7,398 bases of DNA. It comes from an uncultured Ruminococcus sp. Lineage in GTDB: Bacteria > Bacillota_A > Clostridia > Oscillospirales > Ruminococcaceae. Numbering within the stretch: the first letter of the stretch is position 1; every line of letters starts with the position of its first letter. Positions 5,195-7,398 of the stretch are shown here, one piece after another. The notes beneath the pieces are model-generated. The model made no database searches and was not told where the DNA came from. It saw nothing but the letters and a program-made list of their open reading frames with translations. The translations under genes and the position numbers were made by a program. Where the stretch lies: positions 1 through 7,398 of the forward strand of contig CACZPE010000107.1 in the NCBI GenBank assembly GCA_902782875.1, written 5' to 3'.

Positions 5195-5998
5195 ATGAAA
5201 AAGCAGTTCACGGCAGAGACCGCACAGGAAGCTATGGAGCTCGCGGCAAAGGAATTCGGCGTTGACAAGGAAAAGATAACATTCAGCGTGCTCGATCAGG
5301 GCAACAAGGGATTTCTCGGCATCGGCAAGACAAACGCTGTAGTAGAGGCTGAATATGAGCCCTCCAAGTCGGAAACAGCTGTCGCATATCTCGACAGTGT
5401 GCTCAAGGCTATGGATATATCCGCGCAGTACGAGGTCACCGAGAATGAGGAAGGCGTAGTGATCGATATCTCCGGTGATACCACAGGCGCTGTGATAGGC
5501 AGAAGAGGCGAAACACTCGATGCTCTGCAGTACCTTACAAGCATGGCTGCAAACCGCAGCGACAAGGACTATTACAGAGTAAACCTCGATTCCTGCGGCT
5601 ACAGGGAGAAGAGAAAGAAGATACTCGAGGACCTCGCTGCAAAGATATCCAGAAATGTTCTCCGCTCCGGCAGAAGCATTACTCTTGAGCCCATGAACCC
5701 CTATGAAAGACGCATAATCCATGCGGCTGTAAGCGAGATCGAGGGAGTTACCTCCAAGAGCGTAGGCGATGAGCCTTACAGAAAGGTAGTCATCTCCTCC
5801 GTAAGCGGCAAGGGTGAAAGACGCTTCGACAAGCGCGACAGATTCAGGGACAGAGGCGACAGAGAGGACAGGAGAGAAAGACGCAGAGAGCCCAGATCAA
5901 TGGATCTCTTCAAGACCTCCTTCGAGAAGGACTACAAGAAGCCAAAGCCTGAGGACAGCATGATAAGCGGCGACCTCTACGGCAAGATAGATATATGA
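5195..5998 (+). CDS. khpB: RNA-binding protein KhpB (Jag), Jag_N-KH-R3H
   Basis: This RNA-binding regulator is known in Firmicutes for acting with KhpA on cell elongation and sporulation-linked genes. The domains are in standard order. Jag_N is at about 1-52, with the signature NKGFLGIGK (37-45). A KH domain at about 75-150 has the loop GRRG (102-105). An R3H domain at about 155-205 has the RxxxH motif at R172-H176 in ERRIIHAAV. A strongly charged Arg/Asp-rich stretch (206-234) and a tail of about 33 residues extend beyond R3H. The ATG lies 6 bases after the yidC stop; AAAGG (5180-5184) is inside the yidC end, so the two are translationally linked. It closes the operon before the hairpin at 6003. 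The usual next gene, mnmE, is absent. Confidence 0.96.
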   Translation: MKKQFTAETAQEAMELAAKEFGVDKEKITFSVLDQGNKGFLGIGKTNAVVEAEYEPSKSETAVAYLDSVLKAMDISAQYEVTENEEGVVIDISGDTTGAVIGRRGETLDALQYLTSMAANRSDKDYYRVNLDSCGYREKRKKILEDLAAKISRNVLRSGRSITLEPMNPYERRIIHAAVSEIEGVTSKSVGDEPYRKVVISSVSGKGERRFDKRDRFRDRGDREDRRERRREPRSMDLFKTSFEKDYKKPKPEDSMISGDLYGKIDI

Positions 5999-6002
5999 TA
6001 AT

Positions 6003-6032
6003 AAGGGCTGTTGCCGTATGGCAGCAGCCCTT
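6003..6032. terminator. Hairpin terminator between khpB and the convergent ATPase
   Basis: AAGGGCTGTTGCC (6003-6015) pairs with GGCAGCAGCCCTT (6020-6032), a 13-bp stem with one G-U pair and a 4-base loop GTAT. It lies 4 bases after the khpB stop and 5 bases beyond the stop of the opposing ATPase gene. The plus-strand tail (TTTGGTATT) is only weakly T-rich and the minus-strand side has no T-run. It probably serves both transcripts, more strongly on plus. Confidence 0.75.
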
Positions 6033-6037
6033 TGGTA

Positions 6038-7234
6038 TTACCAGTCCTTTTTCAGAAGAAAATCGTCTATACCGGTTATTTCTATGCCGTTAATATTCCC
6101 TGCCGCGATCGGATCACGGCAAACCACATATTTTCTGTAATTATCCTTTATATCCATCAGATTTTCGGTCTCACGGTCTGATCCCGACGGTATATTTACG
6201 CATACCTGTACATATATCTTTTCATCACGCCGTATACCAATGAAATCTATTTCCTTCTGATCGTTCTTTCCGATATATACATCATATCCTCTGCGCTTCA
6301 TTTCAAGAAAAACTATGTTTTCGAATACGGCAGAAAGCTTTTTCGGATCAAAGCCCGAAAGGCTGTAGATGAATGATATATCTGACAGGTAATACTTTTC
6401 CTGTGTTTTCAGCACCTGTCGGCCCTGTATATCATAGCGCTTGCAGGGATATATGATAAAAGCTTCGCCAAGCCACTTTATATAATTATATATTGTTTCG
6501 TTGGATATGCTTCGCTGTTCGCTTTTCAGAAATTTTATAACGGATGAGGCTGAGAATGTCATACCGATATTTTCTACAATAAAGCGTACTACCCTGTCAA
6601 AAAGATCCTGGTTTCTTATGCTGTGTCTTATCGAAATATCCCTTGTTACAACAGATGAATATATGCCCTCTGCTATCTGATATGCCGAGCGTTCATCAAG
6701 ACGGCTTATACCTATCACAGGAAAACCGCCGTAGCGCAAATATTCTTCAAGTGCCCTTCTGCTGTCTTCGGCAGATATTCCCCTGAATGTCATAAACTCC
6801 CGGAATGAAAGGGTATAGACAGGTATCATGATATAGCGGCCTGTAAGATATGTGCTTATTTCACCCGACATGAGCCTGCTGTTGGAGCCTGTGACATATA
6901 TATCGGCATCACAGGTCTCAAGGATATCATTGACAGCCTTTTCCCATCCCTCAGTCTCCTGTACTTCATCAAGAATGAGGTAGCATCGGCCTTTTCCGCT
7001 GACAGCATTTCTGAGGTCGTCGAGCATTTCGCGGCAGTTGGAAATACTGTTGTCTGCCGAGCTGTAGCGTCTTTTTATGATATTTTCTTTTTTTATCCCG
7101 CTGTTTTCCAGTTCATCCGATATCATTTCGAGTATGGTTGATTTTCCGCATCTGCGGACACCTGCGAGTATCTTTACAAGAGGTACATCAATAAACGGTT
7201 TTATCATATTGATGTAATCAGGTCTCAGTATCAT
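6038..7234 (-). CDS. AAA+ ATPase with DUF4143 domain
   Basis: Function of this family is not established. In 398-residue numbering, the AAA_14 domain has Walker A GVRRCGKST (25-33), Walker B CYLILDEVQ (84-92, D89/E90) and a sensor-1-like TGSNSR (115-120). Residues about 205-265 look like a winged-helix linker. The C-terminal DUF4143 region (about 280-398) resembles a PD-(D/E)xK nuclease fold: E311 in FLEMKRRG, EIDF (328-331), and VQV (342-344), with Gln where active nucleases often have Glu before Lys, so nuclease activity is doubtful. I chose the ATG at 7234, 4 bases after GGTGAT. The first possible codon (TTG 7252) lies inside the -10 box and would not be transcribed; ATG 7240 is the alternative. 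It is monocistronic, with its own promoter and operator-like palindromes, and convergent to khpB. Such genes are often lineage-specific and mobile; transfer is inferred. Confidence 0.9.
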   Translation of the reverse strand: MILRPDYINMIKPFIDVPLVKILAGVRRCGKSTILEMISDELENSGIKKENIIKRRYSSADNSISNCREMLDDLRNAVSGKGRCYLILDEVQETEGWEKAVNDILETCDADIYVTGSNSRLMSGEISTYLTGRYIMIPVYTLSFREFMTFRGISAEDSRRALEEYLRYGGFPVIGISRLDERSAYQIAEGIYSSVVTRDISIRHSIRNQDLFDRVVRFIVENIGMTFSASSVIKFLKSEQRSISNETIYNYIKWLGEAFIIYPCKRYDIQGRQVLKTQEKYYLSDISFIYSLSGFDPKKLSAVFENIVFLEMKRRGYDVYIGKNDQKEIDFIGIRRDEKIYVQVCVNIPSGSDRETENLMDIKDNYRKYVVCRDPIAAGNINGIEITGIDDFLLKKDW

Positions 7235-7251
7235 ATGCATCACCCGTACCA

Positions 7252-7280
7252 ATTATAACACAACAAAAAAACAAAGTCAA
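7252..7280 (-). promoter_or_regulatory. Sigma-A promoter of the ATPase gene
   Basis: On the minus strand TTGACT (7280 to 7275) and an exact TATAAT (7257 to 7252) are 17 bases apart. The expected transcription start is near 7245, only about 11 bases before the chosen ATG at 7234. The -35 box lies in the outer arm of a 34-bp perfect palindrome (7276-7309), so a protein bound there would compete with RNA polymerase. Confidence 0.85.
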
Positions 7281-7383
7281 GTTTTTTCGGTATACCGAAA
7301 AAACTTGACAAATCTGACTGCTTTTTACGGTATATCGAAAAAACCATCTGATCATAGCATATTTTTTCGGTATACCGAAAAAA
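7276..7383. promoter_or_regulatory. Array of three 22-bp palindromes at exact 40-bp spacing (probable operators)
   Basis: Each unit is six T, then CGGTATACCG, then six A, a perfect palindrome in copies 1 (7282-7303) and 3 (7362-7383). Copy 2 (7322-7343) differs at two positions (sixth T to A, and one C to T in the core). The starts are 40 bases apart both times. The two 18-base spacers (7304-7321, 7344-7361) differ from each other. Copy 1 is extended to a 34-bp perfect palindrome (7276-7309) whose outer arms read TTGAC outward on both strands; the minus-strand arm is the ATPase -35 box. Copy 3 is extended by one base pair (24 bp). The most likely role is a multi-site operator for a dimeric repressor. 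Further copies may lie beyond the window. Confidence 0.75.
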
Positions 7384-7388
7384 TCCGC

Positions 7389-7398
7389 TGCATATGCA
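7389..7398. repeat. 10-bp palindrome at the window edge
   Basis: TGCATATGCA is a perfect palindrome cut by or ending at the window boundary. Nine of its bases also occur near the ATPase start (ATGCATATG on the minus strand, 7240 to 7232). It might include the start of a divergent gene, but too little is visible to say. Confidence 0.3.

Noticed and set aside
5066..5722. 218-codon minus-strand frame opposite yidC end and khpB
   Set aside because: It lies opposite two well-supported conserved genes and shows no domain; its composition is the mirror of khpB codons.
7235..7252. TTG 7252 as ATPase start
   Set aside because: It overlaps the last base of an exact -10 TATAAT, so it lies upstream of the expected transcription start. 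ATG 7234 (or 7240) is downstream.
7282..7383. CRISPR-like pattern of regular repeats and unique spacers
   Set aside because: Repeats are fully palindromic 22-mers with 18-bp spacers, only three copies, one diverged, overlapping a gene promoter, and no cas gene is present. Operator array is the better reading.

Overview
The window looks like a chromosomal segment of a Clostridia-class Firmicute, most likely a Ruminococcus or close Oscillospiraceae relative. The reasons are the gene block rpmH-rnpA-yidD-yidC-khpB(jag), purine-rich Shine-Dalgarno sites, consensus sigma-A promoters, a group B-type [FeFe] hydrogenase typical of anaerobes, and a DUF4143 ATPase. The genus is inferred from gene content and sequence style, not from a search.

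Layout. Positions 1-328 hold no gene. They contain an inverted-repeat element, a degenerate direct repeat and a perfect-consensus promoter (TTGACA, 17 bp, TATAAT). This promoter drives a 506-residue [FeFe] hydrogenase (329-1849). A sugar-phosphate-type nucleotidyltransferase (1901-2806) follows in the same direction and may be co-transcribed. An AT-rich perfect inverted repeat (2819-2855) lies after it. A second strong promoter (2915-2944) starts the rpmH block: L34 (3035-3169, 44 residues), RNase P protein (3325-3705), YidD (3702-3956, overlapping rnpA by 4 bases), YidC (from about 4010 to 5188) and KhpB/Jag (5195-5998). A GC-rich hairpin (6003-6032) separates this block from a convergent AAA+/DUF4143 ATPase on the minus strand (6038-7234). 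Upstream of the ATPase lies an array of three 22-bp palindromes spaced exactly 40 bp apart.

How the genes work together. The central block couples ribosome and tRNA maturation (L34, RnpA) with membrane protein insertion (YidD, YidC) and an RNA-binding regulator (KhpB). The classical neighbours dnaA (upstream) and mnmE (downstream) are absent here. The hydrogenase, nucleotidyltransferase and ATPase are functionally separate from it.

The observations most worth following up are: (1) the phased palindrome array whose first copy contains the ATPase -35 box, so it is probably an operator array; (2) yidC, whose well-placed Shine-Dalgarno and conserved N-terminus point to an AUC initiation codon, or else to a start-codon mutation or sequence error; (3) two potentially structured RNA segments, one before rpmH and one between rpmH and rnpA.
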